Shown piece by piece: positions 20,080 through 31,665 of a DNA stretch of 64,000 nt. This DNA is from Coprinellus micaceus (lineage: Eukaryota > Basidiomycota > Agaricomycetes > Agaricales > Psathyrellaceae). Where the stretch lies: assembly GCA_951394405.1 (NCBI GenBank), contig OX596345.1, positions 1 through 64,000 of the forward strand, given 5' to 3'. The notes under the pieces are model-generated. The model searched no databases, was not told where the DNA came from, and saw nothing but the letters and a program-made list of their open reading frames with translations. The translations under genes and the position numbers were made by a program. How positions within the stretch are numbered: position 1 is the first letter of the stretch; each line of letters starts with the position of its first letter.

Positions 20080-23000
20080 TTTCCGGCGTTGGATTAGGAT
20101 CGACGCCGCAAGGGGTCAATTCAAATTTGACGTGATACCCCGGAGCATACCCACCACTCATCGGGCTCGAGCAATTTCAAAATCGTAGAATGGTGGAGGG
20201 AGAGGGGTCGAACGGTTCATTATACTGGTACTGATCGATGGCCGTCCTCAAATACCTCGAATGCCGTGGCCATACCCGTCGAATACTGTCGTTGTGCGAA
20301 TCATGAACGGCGGTCTATCGCCCCATGGAACCTTCCAGAGGAGATTCGACCCCATTGTGCGAGCGAACGTGTACCAGAACGTAATGTGCCTGAGTGCGAG
20401 ATACCTTTTGGACAGTCCTCGAACGCCCCGCTGCGAGGGTAGAGCGGGCTCGACGTCGCGCGGGCGTGGTATGGATCTCGGAACAGAAGCATGGGACATT
20501 TCCAATCTCTCATATCGTTACCAACACTTTTTCCCCAGGCCTTCTGTTGGACGCATTGACGTGTAACGTCAGTGCTCGGTGATAAAGCGATAAAGGGCGG
20601 TTGTGCCTTTTCACCTTGGTGAATTCAACGCAAGTTAGAGTCCAGCGTCAGGAGTCGATGTCGCCTCGCTCTGTTGGTAGCTTGGAACGAAGGCAAGGAA
20701 CACATATTCACGGCTGCTTGTGTATTTCCTTCCTCCTACGCGTGCGGGTAAGAACAGCGTCTGCGCCCTGAATTTGGCTGCAAGGGAGAGCTGATCGCGA
20801 TTTTGGCCAGCAGTATTTCATCCTTTCTCACTCGCTATGCTTCCTCGGGGTTTGGTACAAATACTACTAAGTAAACCTCAGGGGTATCAGTGCCAAGGGG
20901 CTACTATGCAAGGCCATCGAACGAGACTTCGTTTAAGCGCTCGTGCTCGGTAACTCAGCCACATCGGCCGATGCAATGCTTTGAACACCGGATGCGCACG
21001 GACGTGGTGATGAAACCATCCATGACGACCGTCGATCTCTCCTTCGCTTCCCCACTCTTCTTCTAGCACCCCCCTTTCGGCTCTTTCCCTCGCATACTGG
21101 GCCTGTGACGAGTCAATTCCAGCGCTTCATCTCCTTCTCGACGCCTCTGCCCGGACTCGAATTCAGTGAAGGATGCTGTAGATATGACGAAGGAAACTCA
21201 TGGGTTAGGTGCGTAGCTCTTTGACCGGCATTTGCGTCCAGTCCTCACGTATCTACTCTCTAACACCTCAACAGTCTCTCCCACCACGGCCTTCGACGCT
21301 CCTGCCATCCAGGACGACCACGCTACACTCATCCAGTCTTATCCACCCAGCACCTTCCAGTAGAACCGTCGTGGCGGCACCCCGGTTTGTACGTCTTGCG
21401 TCCGCGCGAACGCCTCTCAAGTCGAGCAGCGCCCATGGTTCCAGGTTCCCAACCGATGAATCCTGTTCGCCGGCACTGTGGACGCAGTCGGCGCGGTCGC
21501 GCTGCATCAGGTACGTTTGGTGTTGGATTACCCCGACCCTTTCTGACTACCCGTTCCTCGCCCTTCTCCGCGCTCTTCTTCCAGTCAGCACTCCTCACAC
21601 TCGCCTTCCCTAGGGGTCTCGCCGCAGTTACGACTCCTTCGGCCAGTCCCGTGCCCAGACGACGTCCTGCCGACTTCCCTTCCCCACTCTACATATCGCC
21701 ACACCGCCTCTCACTCTCCCGCAGCCGCCCTCTTCCTCCAAATTGCGTGATAATCGCTCGTTTTACGTCCTTACGAGTTCCAATCGCCGGCTTGAGGCGC
21801 ACGATTCGCCAAAGGACACCGCCCTCGGTCAAGGCTCCTCTCTCCCGACTCATCGCTGTCGGATTCCCCTCACTCTGCCTCTCTGCCTAATTCTCTCAAA
21901 CTCCTGACTCTGGACATGCTGGGATGCGGATGGTGCAGCTGAAAGGGGCGTCGAAGTAGGGTCCGCCTCGATGGGATATGTAGATGACGAAGTGCGGAGG
22001 GTGGTGGTCGGTACCTTCTGCTCGGTTGGGATGGATCGAGAAGGTACGTCGAGTTTAAACCTATCAAACGAACGATTCGCTAATAAGCCTCGCTTCTGCT
22101 CTTCAGATACAGGTTATCGGGTGGTTTTACCCGCACGCAAGCGCTCTCGTCGTTCGTGTCTGTCTGCCTTGCCTCCCCAGATTCATTGGAGACGCGTCCG
22201 CTCAGTGTATTCTCTCGAGTATTGGCCCCTCTTCTATCAACCTCGTCAAACCCTCAACACATACGCCCCTGCTCGATTCCAGTCGTAAATAGGGCATAGC
22301 CATTCGATGGGGTGGGAAACACATACTCGAGGTGGGTAGACCTCATTATCGAACTTCAAGTCCATATTCCCTAACCTTCCTCCCTCTAGGTTCCCTGTCT
22401 ACTAGTCCTGTCCACGCAAAGACGTCATCTCCCCACGATGCGACCCCATCCGCCTACGATTCACCGACGTCCTCGCACGCCCCATCGGGGGATCTCGATG
22501 GGTCCACTCGACCGACGCCGGGATTTATTCAGTCAACGCACTGCCCGTGTGCTCGAAGTCGCGAGTGGGACCCCCTCGAAAGGTGACTGATGCTTCGCAG
22601 GAAGCATGGACGCGATCGACGTGCTCGCCTCGCGCCCCTCGTAACCTCCTGTCCCTTCCTCCCTCCTTATGCTATGCTCCCAGCCTGTGGCCGTCCTGCA
22701 TTACCGCCCCGTGGAGACAGGGCCCTCTCGAAGATCGATCCTCGAGCACCATGCTGTGACGCAAACCTCGCCCTTCGACCCTGGGTTTTTTTTTGACTTC
22801 ACCCCTGTCCAAAGCACGTCGACCCCACCTTCAACGCGGCTCCGTGTTCCATGGCCGAGAATCTCGTCGCTTTCGCGACCTTCCCTTTCCGGGGCGTACA
22901 AGCCTGGCACCTAACCTCCCGCTTTCAGAGCACCGGAAACCTGGGCTCTGGCGATCGGTGCTGTTTCCTACTTCGACATTATGAGGTGCGTCGAGTCTCA

Positions 23001-24158
23001 GGGCCTTCGCTAATACTATGACTCAGCCTCGCTCCTACCCATCAGATCCATAATCTCTACTTTACCCGCCGACGATTTGTTCCTGAGTTTCTTCACTGCT
23101 CTTCCCCGTGGCTCAACTCGACCTGGAGAAGCCCATTCCAGTATCAACTTCTATCCCCTCGTGTACGACCATCACTATTGCTTCAAGCTCCTTATCGTGC
23201 GTACCAAACAATACGATGCGGTGCGACCTATTTAACGACCCGACCCTAGTCTCGTACCACGCGTCCTCACCTCCACCTCTCTTGATTTTGCCTTGAACGT
23301 CCATCTCCGTGACTGGGGGAGAAGACACCTAGAGGATCCGATGACGCGGCTACCCCTTCACCACCTTCGGCGCGATGCCGCAAGCTCTACGGGGATCGTC
23401 ATCCAGGATTCGACGCGCCTTCGAACCGCAGACGCGATAGCTGTGGATCACCTCACCTTGTCATCTCATCTTCGACGTGGGCGGCACGGATGGAGACCTG
23501 AGCAGTCGCACATGGGTATGCAAAAGGAGAGCAGATAAGGAGGATCCGAAATGAGGCGTGCATTGGATGCGTACATGTAGGGCCTTCTTATCTCACTGGG
23601 GCTCGAGACAAATTAGTTTGAGGGTCACATAGCTGAAGACAGGCTTTGTGGTTTATACTATCGGAATATTTGAACTAATATACCTTCAGTACAACTTCGA
23701 CCGTCAAGTCAGCTCGTTTGCCTCTGGTCCCCCGAGTACTAATCCATGCGATGGCAGGCGCCCACAGCCAATAGGACTCGACCTCTCCAGGGTCCACAAT
23801 TTTGCATGTTCCGACTGTGAGGTGAGTACCGACCCATCTGTCGCAGGGAGTCGGCGTCGCTTGGACCATCCAGCTACAGTCGTCAGAGGTAGCGGGGCAC
23901 CTACAATGGAGACTGGTCGGGCTCAAGTTGTTGGACCGCCCGTTGACATTGCATCTTGGACCATGCACCGACTTAGCTGGAGGCACGGCGGATGTGCGCC
24001 GAAAGACGGTGAGTGGGTAAGGCTGACGGCGCTCAGTGCTTATTGTTGCGCGATCGGCCAACCATTGTTAAGGTATCCATGGCAAGGTGTATTTATTTCC
24101 TCATCTCTGGAGTCGTTTATAACGGAACTATCGTCATTTCGATTTCGTAGACCTCACG
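20080..24158. other. Long stretch without a confident gene; C/T-rich from 21.2 to 23.3 kb
   Basis: Both strands have short frames. The plus strand from 21.2 to 23.3 kb is pyrimidine-rich and holds patches that look like isolated exons (around 21275-21430 and 22400-22586), but I could not join them into a gene. A possible 5'-UTR exon of the downstream F-box gene ends with GAG|GTGAGT near 23822. Nothing else is supported. Confidence 0.35.
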
Positions 24159-25946
24159 ATGCCTACCCGATCTTCCAAGCGGTGCGATACCACTCCAACA
24201 GTCGACCCGAATCGCAAGGTCCCAAAACGACGCCGCGTCGCCAATACGAAACAGGACGAACAACCAATTGCAAAGAAATATCCTCCCTCCCCCAAGCGAG
24301 ACGTGCTAAGCGATGACATCCTTGGAACGATCTTTCGGGAAGTTTTCGCGTTGGTAGTGGCCGAGTCGAATTCAAACGATCGGGAGAATGATTCATCTCT
24401 GGCACAGTGGAGGACCTACGGCCCAGCGGCCATGCAGCAGCTTATCGCACTTTCCGAAGTCAGCCAGCAATGGAAGAGGGTAGCGTACGAGCGAGGAACC
24501 CTCCCGGCGAGGGTTCTGGATCCCAGGGTCCGCCAAGACCGATTTGACGAGTTCCTTTGCTTATCCGAAACGGCGTCCTTGGTAGTCGACCTCGAGCCGT
24601 ATCTCCGAACCCTTATTGACGACGAAATTCCGAATGAACAATTCAAAACCCTACTCCGGCAAATACATCGCATGAAGGGGTTGAACTTCGTGGCGGTGGA
24701 TAACGAAGCGGAGCGGAGCATTCCGCCACTCATGGAGGCTCTCCGAACACCGGCACCACACCTGGAAGTGCTCGTGGTTCGCAACATATTGTCTGGGGGA
24801 AATTTAGCAGCATCCAGAATCCTGTCGACGTTTCACCCAGGCGATGATTTCCTCGGTGGTTGCACATCCAGCCTTCGACACCTCATCCTAGAAGACGTTA
24901 TAGTCGTCCCCTCGCTGACGAACCCGGGGTTCAGGCATCTGGTCAGTCTGAAGATGGAGAGCCGGACTCTCCGAATGTCCGTGGATACCATCCTCCCCTG
25001 GCTCAAGCTGGCGAATAGGCTCGCGTCACTCCAGAGGCTCTCGTTCAAGGGGCTAGCGAGAAGCAACAACGTCAGCATTCGATCAAAGCTAGGAACCTTC
25101 ACTCTTCCTTGCGGCCTGAAGAAACTCACCATCGGCGGGGATGTGGAGCCATGTACGGTCGTACTGAAGTGTATTGCCATCCCTTTAACCTGTAGTGTTC
25201 GCGTTCTCGCTGGAGCACATTGGGGGTCAGATCTGGTCACTGTGTCTCCTGATGTTATTGAAGAGTGTGCGTCGCAGTGCTCCCAGCTTTGGCAAAGCGA
25301 CCCAGATGACACCCCTTTCACGGCGCTCGAGCTCGTCACCACCAGCGTTGGAGGTAGAAGAACACGGCTTCTCGGGTATTTAGGAGTCTCGTGCACCTCA
25401 CCTGGGCGCCGAATCGACATTCGTTTTGCGGCGCTCCATCGTTCCCACACCCCATTCCTCGTTAGGGCGTTCGTCGACCACCTTCGTCGAGATGGCCCTC
25501 TTACATTGGACTGTGGATGCTGGTTGAAACTGAGACTTTCTCTTCCCTCCTGGAGCCTGGATCTCGAGCCGAGCTATCAGTATCCAGAGATTGCACGAGA
25601 CCTCCTACGTCAATGGAGTTCCGTCCGCAACGTCGACATAGCTAGCTACAACAACCATCCAAAGGACGGGCAGTGGGCAGACGTACTTGGAATTCTCCCC
25701 TCATTCAGCGGTGCGGACTACATCCTCAATGAAGCGACCGAGTTCAGGATCTACCGTCCTTTGCTATCAGCTAAACCACTGTTGACGCTGATCATTGAAC
25801 GCGACCAGAAGAAGGTTCCCGGTACTGGGAAGAAATGGTCGCTTTACGATGTTCGAGACGACACGAAGTTCACATCGGACCCCAACGAGCGGGCTACTCT
25901 CTGGGATCCGAAACCCAAAAACAAACATTTCTTGGACTTGTACTGA
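24159..25946 (+). CDS. F-box protein, paralogue 1 (595 aa, single exon)
   Basis: Predicted substrate receptor of an SCF ubiquitin ligase. Residues 1-48 are basic, with an NLS-like KVPKRRR. About residues 50-115 form an F-box (LSDDILGTIF... then LSEVSQQWKRVA). The rest is a leucine-rich solenoid of imperfect LRR-like strands (LEVLVVRN, LRHLILEDVIVVPSLTNPGF, LQRLSFKGLA). It is paralogous over its whole length to the minus-strand gene at 56.7-58.4 kb; shared blocks include ILPA/LPAR-x-LDP, LEVLV, HLILED, PSLTNP, GDVEPC/GHTEPC and IPxTCSVRVL, and both end in KHF-x-x-LY. The ATG at 24159 is the first in frame after a stop. The open frame looks intact. F-box/LRR genes are typical of expanded basidiomycete families; the target is unknown. 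Confidence 0.85.
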   Translation: MPTRSSKRCDTTPTVDPNRKVPKRRRVANTKQDEQPIAKKYPPSPKRDVLSDDILGTIFREVFALVVAESNSNDRENDSSLAQWRTYGPAAMQQLIALSEVSQQWKRVAYERGTLPARVLDPRVRQDRFDEFLCLSETASLVVDLEPYLRTLIDDEIPNEQFKTLLRQIHRMKGLNFVAVDNEAERSIPPLMEALRTPAPHLEVLVVRNILSGGNLAASRILSTFHPGDDFLGGCTSSLRHLILEDVIVVPSLTNPGFRHLVSLKMESRTLRMSVDTILPWLKLANRLASLQRLSFKGLARSNNVSIRSKLGTFTLPCGLKKLTIGGDVEPCTVVLKCIAIPLTCSVRVLAGAHWGSDLVTVSPDVIEECASQCSQLWQSDPDDTPFTALELVTTSVGGRRTRLLGYLGVSCTSPGRRIDIRFAALHRSHTPFLVRAFVDHLRRDGPLTLDCGCWLKLRLSLPSWSLDLEPSYQYPEIARDLLRQWSSVRNVDIASYNNHPKDGQWADVLGILPSFSGADYILNEATEFRIYRPLLSAKPLLTLIIERDQKKVPGTGKKWSLYDVRDDTKFTSDPNERATLWDPKPKNKHFLDLY

Positions 25947-26374
25947 ACCTGGTGTTCCAAAGCTTTTGTAGTTCGTATATATACTCCTCCGAATTGACGT
26001 TCAGCCTTTGTCCAATACCTGCGAGGAATATCCAGACCTGTGTTTAAGCCCGACGCGGCCACCGGTGCCATGCGATTGTCATGCGATTTTTAGTATACCG
26101 TACATGTTGCTGATGGATCTTGAGGCCAATATGCGAGTGGGTACGCTTGAGAGTCAACAGCTCCGAGGTTATTTTCAGAGGGCATGTAAGGACCTGCATG
26201 GGAGAAAAGGGCGCCCGATTTCCTGGGGACGGCCCAGACGGGGCAGAACGCGCTCATCAATGGCTCGACGACTGACGTTCAGGGCACTCTTCCAAACCAG
26301 GTAGGAAGGGAATCCCACCCGCTCTTTGGGCACGGCGCCACTCGCAGAAGCCGTTTGTTTGGCCATGTTGTATC
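25947..26374. other. Spacer between F-box and kinase genes
   Basis: 428 bp. TATATATAC at about 25976 could serve as a core promoter for the kinase gene or be part of the F-box 3' region. No other feature was seen. Confidence 0.35.
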
Positions 26375-27938
26375 ATGTGTGTGCCGGAATTCGAAGAGCT
26401 TTTAGGGTTCGTTCCAACACCTACCATCCCAATGTTGTCAAGAGCTGCCCCTGCTTCCCCTCGCATCCCATCATCACTCTGGTTCAAAAGGCCTCCTCAA
26501 AAACACGTTCCTTTTGCGTTGTACGGCTCCCGAAGCAAACGCACCATGTCCGGTCAAACGTGCCGGTATTGGCCGTCATCGCTGGAGGAGGTAGAGGATC
26601 TCGAAACCTATGTTGAGAATGGCAATCACCCTTGCTCAATCGGGGACACATTTTCGAACGGGCGGTATCGAGTACTCCATAAGCTTGGCTTTGGCGGCTC
26701 ATCTACTGTCTGGCTCGCCCGAGATCATCTTCCGCGTGCCCTGGACGACAACCCCACGAGGTCACTCGTGACGTTGAAGATCATGGCGGCAAGCCTCTCG
26801 ACTCGGCCCCCTGCGGAGGTACAAGAGATCTCTATTCCTGGCAGACTGCGCACTACATCGCCTACCTCTAATATCCGCCTCCTGGACAGTGTTCAACACG
26901 TCCAGGACTGTTTCCTTCACGATGGCCCCAATGGGCAGCATTTATGTATCGTGTCACCATTCCTCGGTCCGAGCGTGCTTGCTGTTGAGGACTTCTTATC
27001 TATCGAGCACCACACGAGGGTACGGGGGAACGTAGCCAAGAAGATCGCTAAGCGGACTACAGCAGCATTGGAAGGGATTCATTTGGCGGGCATTGTTCAC
27101 AGAGGTTCGTACAGTTTCCAGGTTTGACTCTCCATGTCGTTGATCATATCTCATATCGCCAGACCTTACGACGTCCAACCTCCTTCTGGCCCTGAGGTCA
27201 GACGCCACTCATTGGACTGATCGAGAAGTCTATGAGCACTTGGGCCAACCGATGACGGAGGCAGTTATCCCCCAAGGCGACCAACCGGCCATACACGCAC
27301 CACGAGACGTTGTAGAGGCGGCTTCAGTCGATGGCCTCTCCCGACATCTTTCATTCTCTATCGTCGTTTCCGACTTCGGTCAATCATTCATAGCGAAGGA
27401 AGGCTTTCCGAAACACCTTTGACCGTCCACTGTCACTCATTATACCCCTCCCGAGATGCGCTTCGAGGGTCGAGTGGACTTCGCTTCCGACATCTGGATG
27501 CTCGCATGTGCTATCTACGAAATACGCGCTGGCCACTCCCTCTTTGACTCGTTCCTCCGTAGCGATTCGGTGGTGACCATGGAGATGGTCAGTGCGTTAG
27601 GGAAGCTTCCCGAGCCGTGGTGGTCGAAGTTTGACGCGCGTCGCAAATGGTTCGACAAGTCAGGAGAGCCTAGACCGGTGGAGGATCAAGAGCGAGATGG
27701 GGTGATGCTCATATGTGAGAAGGAGACACTCCATCAAATGGTCGAGCGTATTGGAAGGAACGAGGACCCGCCGATATGGGGCACGAAGTGGGATTCACTC
27801 ACGGAGGCCCAGGGGCCGTTGAGCCACACAGAGGCGGACCTCCTTACTGATTTGTTGGAAAAGACTCTACGGTACGACCCTGCGGAGCGCCTCACAATTC
27901 GACAGGTAATCGAACATCCGTGGTTTGACTCCGAGTAA
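26375..27938 (+). pseudogene. SRPK-like Ser/Thr protein kinase with an in-frame TGA
   Basis: A two-exon kinase of the SR-protein-kinase type. Exon 1 is 26375-27104, the intron 27105-27162 (58 bp, GTTCGT...GCCAG) and exon 2 27163-27938. Visible motifs: Gly-rich loop LGFGGSSTVW (about residue 104), the VAIK-type lysine in VTLKI, catalytic loop HRDLTTSN formed exactly across the splice junction (D at about 244), DFG at about 314, PPE as the APE motif, DIWMLACAIYE, and a terminal HPWFDSE. Codon 330, between DFG and PPE in the activation segment, is TGA (27420-27422); the frame then continues open to the normal end (501 codons if read through). CGA to TGA would explain it. Truncation there removes the substrate-binding C-lobe. 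A second in-frame ATG at 26546 could be the true start. An assembly error or stop readthrough is the alternative. Confidence 0.8.
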
Positions 27939-28290
27939 GGTGTGTTCTTCGAATTTCCTTCCAGTAGGTACACTGTACAGTACGATTACCATATCCGGGG
28001 CCCACGCGCTGCCACTAGAAAGGCCAACCTCCGCGAGGACGTTACACATAACAATAAGCGGAAGCCAATCGCGTTCGTGAATCACTTTTCATCGCAAGAT
28101 GATTCGGGACTCTCTACGTTGTATAATGCTTGATAGACCTTCGTCTGCTAAGGAGGAAAGGGTTCGCTCGAGGTGATAGCTTTGCACATGTCAATTGAGG
28201 TGAAATTCTCCCGGGTCACCGATCACATCCTTCCCTTCTTCTTGTCACTGATGCTATCGTCACAACGGATTCAGGTATTTCGAGTCCACG
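27939..28290. other. Spacer, nothing recognised
   Basis: About 350 bp between the kinase stop and the start of the X-module similarity; no open frame of note. Confidence 0.4.
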
Positions 28291-29127
28291 AGTGCGTTTA
28301 AGCGCCCGGCAACAATCCGGCCTGGTGTGATAACCGACGATGGGCGGGCTCAATTGCCAGCAACGCCCCTTGCTTCCCGCCGACGACCGGCGCCATGATT
28401 TCCAAATCTCGTATCTCCCTCTCAACACCCCCTCCTCCGTGAGCCATAGGGGTGATGCAAATGGGTGCCGTCTATCTCGCCTGGAGAAGTACGTCTTGAA
28501 GACATTGAGGATGTCGAGGGATGGCCAGAAACGAGAGTATGCAAGCACTGGACCACGTTGCGATGATTTATCTCTATTTCACGGCTGTGAAGACACCATC
28601 CTAGCGTTGCACACTTGGATAATGCAGCCCTTCAAGTCAACTTGGTCGGGAAGGCGGTCTGAGAGGTACACCGCTAAGGCTTCCCCGGCTCGAATAAGGT
28701 GCTGATTACGGGGGACGATCTCGTTCGGGGTCCCAATCTCTCAAGGCATGGACGCCATCCACGTCCCCAACAGCGGGTTCGATGCGATCCAATACCCTGG
28801 AGTCGCCTCGGTCGATTCAGAATATCTTCGACAGCATCACCTTGTCTACGATCGGCAACGAGGCTAGTCTCAGGCCTCCTGCCCTTCTCTTGAGGAACGG
28901 TCTCGACCTTCCATAAGAGCGATCCAACCTGGGTATGGCTATGGAAACAAACCAGACCTGACAGTATCAACGAGGCAGGAGGGAGATGGGCGCGGATATG
29001 CATATCCCGTCGCAGGATACGTTCGCCATGCCTACCAGCCGCGTGGCCTACCTCGAGGATGGGATTTAGGAGGAGGATAAGAAGGTGCTCCGTCGGAGCC
29101 CAAGTGGGTTGCTTTCTTTGCCTTCCT
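28291..29127 (+). pseudogene. X segment of the X-Y-Z module, copy 1 (decayed)
   Basis: Colinear with 48425-47680 on the opposite strand in three blocks: 28291-28370, 28746-28890 and 28960-29125. The blocks conserve peptide text, which implies former coding sequence: VDSEYL...LVYDRQRG in one frame, then TFAMPTSRV..LEDG and EEDKKVLRRS.SG.LSLP in another. The frame change is the same in both copies and fits a 46-bp intron (GTATGG...GGCAG, about 28931-28976) still intact here. This copy has TAG at 28865-28867 where copy 2 has CAG, and TAG at 29067-29069 where copy 2 has TGG. Family and function unknown to me. Confidence 0.55.
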
Positions 29128-29173
29128 GATTCCCCCGCCTTCCCTCCCCTCATCCCCCCAACTGCACCACTAC

Positions 29174-30420
29174 CTGGCAGTGTTATGTATAAAACTGTGG
29201 GGGCTGCCTGCCGGGGGTTATACAAAAAACTCGTTTTTGCCTGGGGGCTATTTCTGGCCCAGGGATTAGTCACGCACGATTCTTCCCTTCCCAATGCAGT
29301 AGGGCACATGTCCACAACGCGATCACATGCCGCATCACCCTGTATGTCGAATAAATAAAACAAACCACATTTCATGTTCCCAAGTCTCAGAAACCGCGTA
29401 GAGTGGCCTCAAATAAAAACAAATATTATATAGCGCCACAGCCGGCGTGTGCACTGCCACCCTCCGCCTGTCAAATCGAGGCCCTTGGGCCGAGCGCGTG
29501 ATGAGCAGCGGCAAGGAACCCGGGGGCCCCACATATGTGACTGACGGTCTCACATCGGGGGCCCTGGGACCCTCCCCGGAGCATTGCGGGGCCCCCCCGA
29601 AGGGAGGGGTGCAATGCGGAGTGGGAGGGAGCTACCCATGTGGGAATGTGGGGGCTAGGGTTGCGTGTATAATTCACCCCAGGGCATTTAAATAGTAACT
29701 TACAGGCCAAAAAATTTCAGGTGGGCAACTAATGTAACTTATTGTGTAAATTAATGCACGCCTGTAGGTCACGAGACTTGATTTCGCGCAGAAATAATTT
29801 GGATAGGCAACGAATGTATGGGGGCACAGAGGGGTGGGACGAGCGACAGGAAGTGATGCGGGTACATACAAGCAAGTACATACCACTTCTACACCCAGGT
29901 ACCAAGTTCAAAAGTCCCCCCAACCTCCTCTGTTCCCGTTCTAGCCAATCGCAATTGAGCCTTAGCACCTTGGCCAAGTCTCCCTCCCGACGCCCCGACC
30001 TCGACCATGCAAACGAGTTGAGGCGACTGAGCATCAGTGCCTGTGCACCACTCTGGTGTTCTTGGGTACACCGAAAGTCGGGCGAATAAGTTACAATACT
30101 TACACGTGTAGATAAGGGCTTAAGCTACTTAATCGTAACTTACATTAACTTACAGGTGTAACTTACACTTTGTAACTAAATGCCAATTAGATACGCAACC
30201 CTAGTGGGGGCCGTTGCGAATGAAAACAAACGAACATCACGTGGCCGGTGGTTGAACTTTCCTATTTGGGTCGCAGCGGCCAAACGAACGTACCTCACGT
30301 GGTTTGAAGTTCAACTTCCCGATTGGGATGCCGGAGCCAATAACCGCCGCCAGGCAAAAACGCGTTTTTTGTATAACCCCCAGCAGGCAGCCCCCACAGT
30401 TTTATACATAACAATGCCAG
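29174..30420. mobile_element. TIR DNA element (about 1.25 kb) hosting a second element
   Basis: Terminal inverted repeats of about 70 bp: the left arm 29174-29244 begins CTGGCAGTGTTATGTATAAA, and the right arm 30350-30420 is its reverse complement with only about three mismatches. The interior has no transposase frame, so it is non-autonomous. Without the inserted inner element it is about 0.69 kb. The right arm contains an imperfect internal tandem duplication (about 30222-30280 and 30281-30345, sharing CAAACGAAC and TCACGTGG). I find no convincing target-site duplication (only AC/AC), so the superfamily is open. It sits between the X and Y/Z segments of module copy 1. Confidence 0.85.
29656..30203. 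mobile_element. hAT-type MITE nested in the larger TIR element (548 bp)
   Basis: The ends are TAGGGTTGCGT...ACGCAACCCTA, and similarity extends inward to the GCATTTA and GTAACTTAC blocks. The element is flanked by a perfect 8-bp direct repeat GTGGGGGC (29648-29655 and 30204-30211). An 8-bp target duplication and T/CAGGG-type termini are hallmarks of hAT elements. No transposase frame is present. The interior is AT-rich with several copies of GTAACTTAC-like motifs in both orientations. It must have inserted after the surrounding TIR element. Confidence 0.9.
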
Positions 30421-31017
30421 ACACCCCTCCCAACTGTGTTGTTCGCCTCCTTCCTCCCCCTCCCTCAGAGCCTCCGACAATCCAGTGATGGATACCCCGC
30501 TAGAATTCGCGCCTATCAAGAGACCAGACAGCCCCTCATCGCCCGTCGAGCGGCCTTATCGGGTGTATCACCCTTCAACGCAACATCGGCTCCCTCGCAA
30601 GCCCAGCCTTTGGTGTAGGGAGGATGAATGGGAGGATGACGAATTGGGGTCAACGAGGGGTGGGGGTGACAGGGAGATAGCCTGTGGGGTGCGGTCGTAT
30701 GGTGCGCCGCGTTCGGAAAGTAACCTGGGTGCTAATGCTTAACCACCCTTGAAACCCATCTAGATCCCCTAACTTGACGTTGGGTTCGGCCATCCCGAGT
30801 CCAGTGGACGCGTCCAACGCCGAGCAGCACGCGGCACGCATCAAGCGGCACACTGCGCAACTAAGCTTAGTCAACACACCTACTGCCAAGAAACATGCCT
30901 CGAAAGCTCGAATTTCCGTCTGGCCAGCCACCATTAAGCTCAACGCGCCGCCAAGGACCACTTTTCTCTGAGCCAAGTCACGCACAACGTAAACCAGCAG
31001 GATTCAAGGCCTCTCAC
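30421..31017. other. Decayed coding-like sequence between TIR element and Y segment
   Basis: Minus-strand frames here (for example 30650-30985) look partly coding and adjoin the Y similarity, but no start or splice structure can be supported. Confidence 0.3.
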
Positions 31018-31104
31018 TATCCGGCTGAGCGTCGACTGACGTTCCGATGGTTAGTGAGGGGCCTCGCGTCGTGCAATTTTACGGGTTCGCCGACTTGCTT
31101 GTGA
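31018..31104 (-). pseudogene. Y segment of the module, copy 1
   Basis: About 87 bp similar at DNA and peptide level to 55417-55503 on the opposite strand. Read on the minus strand it encodes PVKLHDARPLTNHR then SRRSAG, compared with LVKLSSARPLTSRL and GRRSAG in the other copy. A TAG follows directly here, where the other copy continues with TGG. Whether this strand is the coding one is not certain. Confidence 0.4.
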
Positions 31105-31665
31105 CCACGAATCTGCCTCGTGGCGCACGACTGCCACGTCTGGTTCAAAATCGGTGTCGTTTCAACGCCCAACTGCTACCCAACTCCCCATATTAAATCC
31201 GCCCTGGGAGACCTCGAGCCTCTTGCCAGCCGTTGAACCCGACCTCGAACTTCGAAACCAGCCTTCGCCTTACATTTCACTCCACTCCCTTTACCCCCAC
31301 ACAGTCTACCATCGTTCGCATTCGGCATCCTCAACACGCACGACCACCTATCTCCCCCTTCTCGTCTTACAGTCTTCTCGACACCATTCTTCGGCGCCTC
31401 GTGGCGAGCCCACGGATTGGCGCTGCTTCAAGCTGAACATGACGCGAGGCATGAGGCGTGGTGTGAAGGGATTAACGACATCAAAGGCGCATGGAATGTG
31501 AACCGAAGGAAGAGAGCTTCTTCGTTCCAGTGGTTGAACCGCGAGGTGGCCCAAGTTGGAAGGGGCGACTAACTGAATTGGGGAGATATGGTGCGGGGGT
31601 TTGGGGCAGAGTCCAGGCGGGTGGAGGGCACTGTAGAACTGCCAGATGTTCAGATTGCCGCAGAG

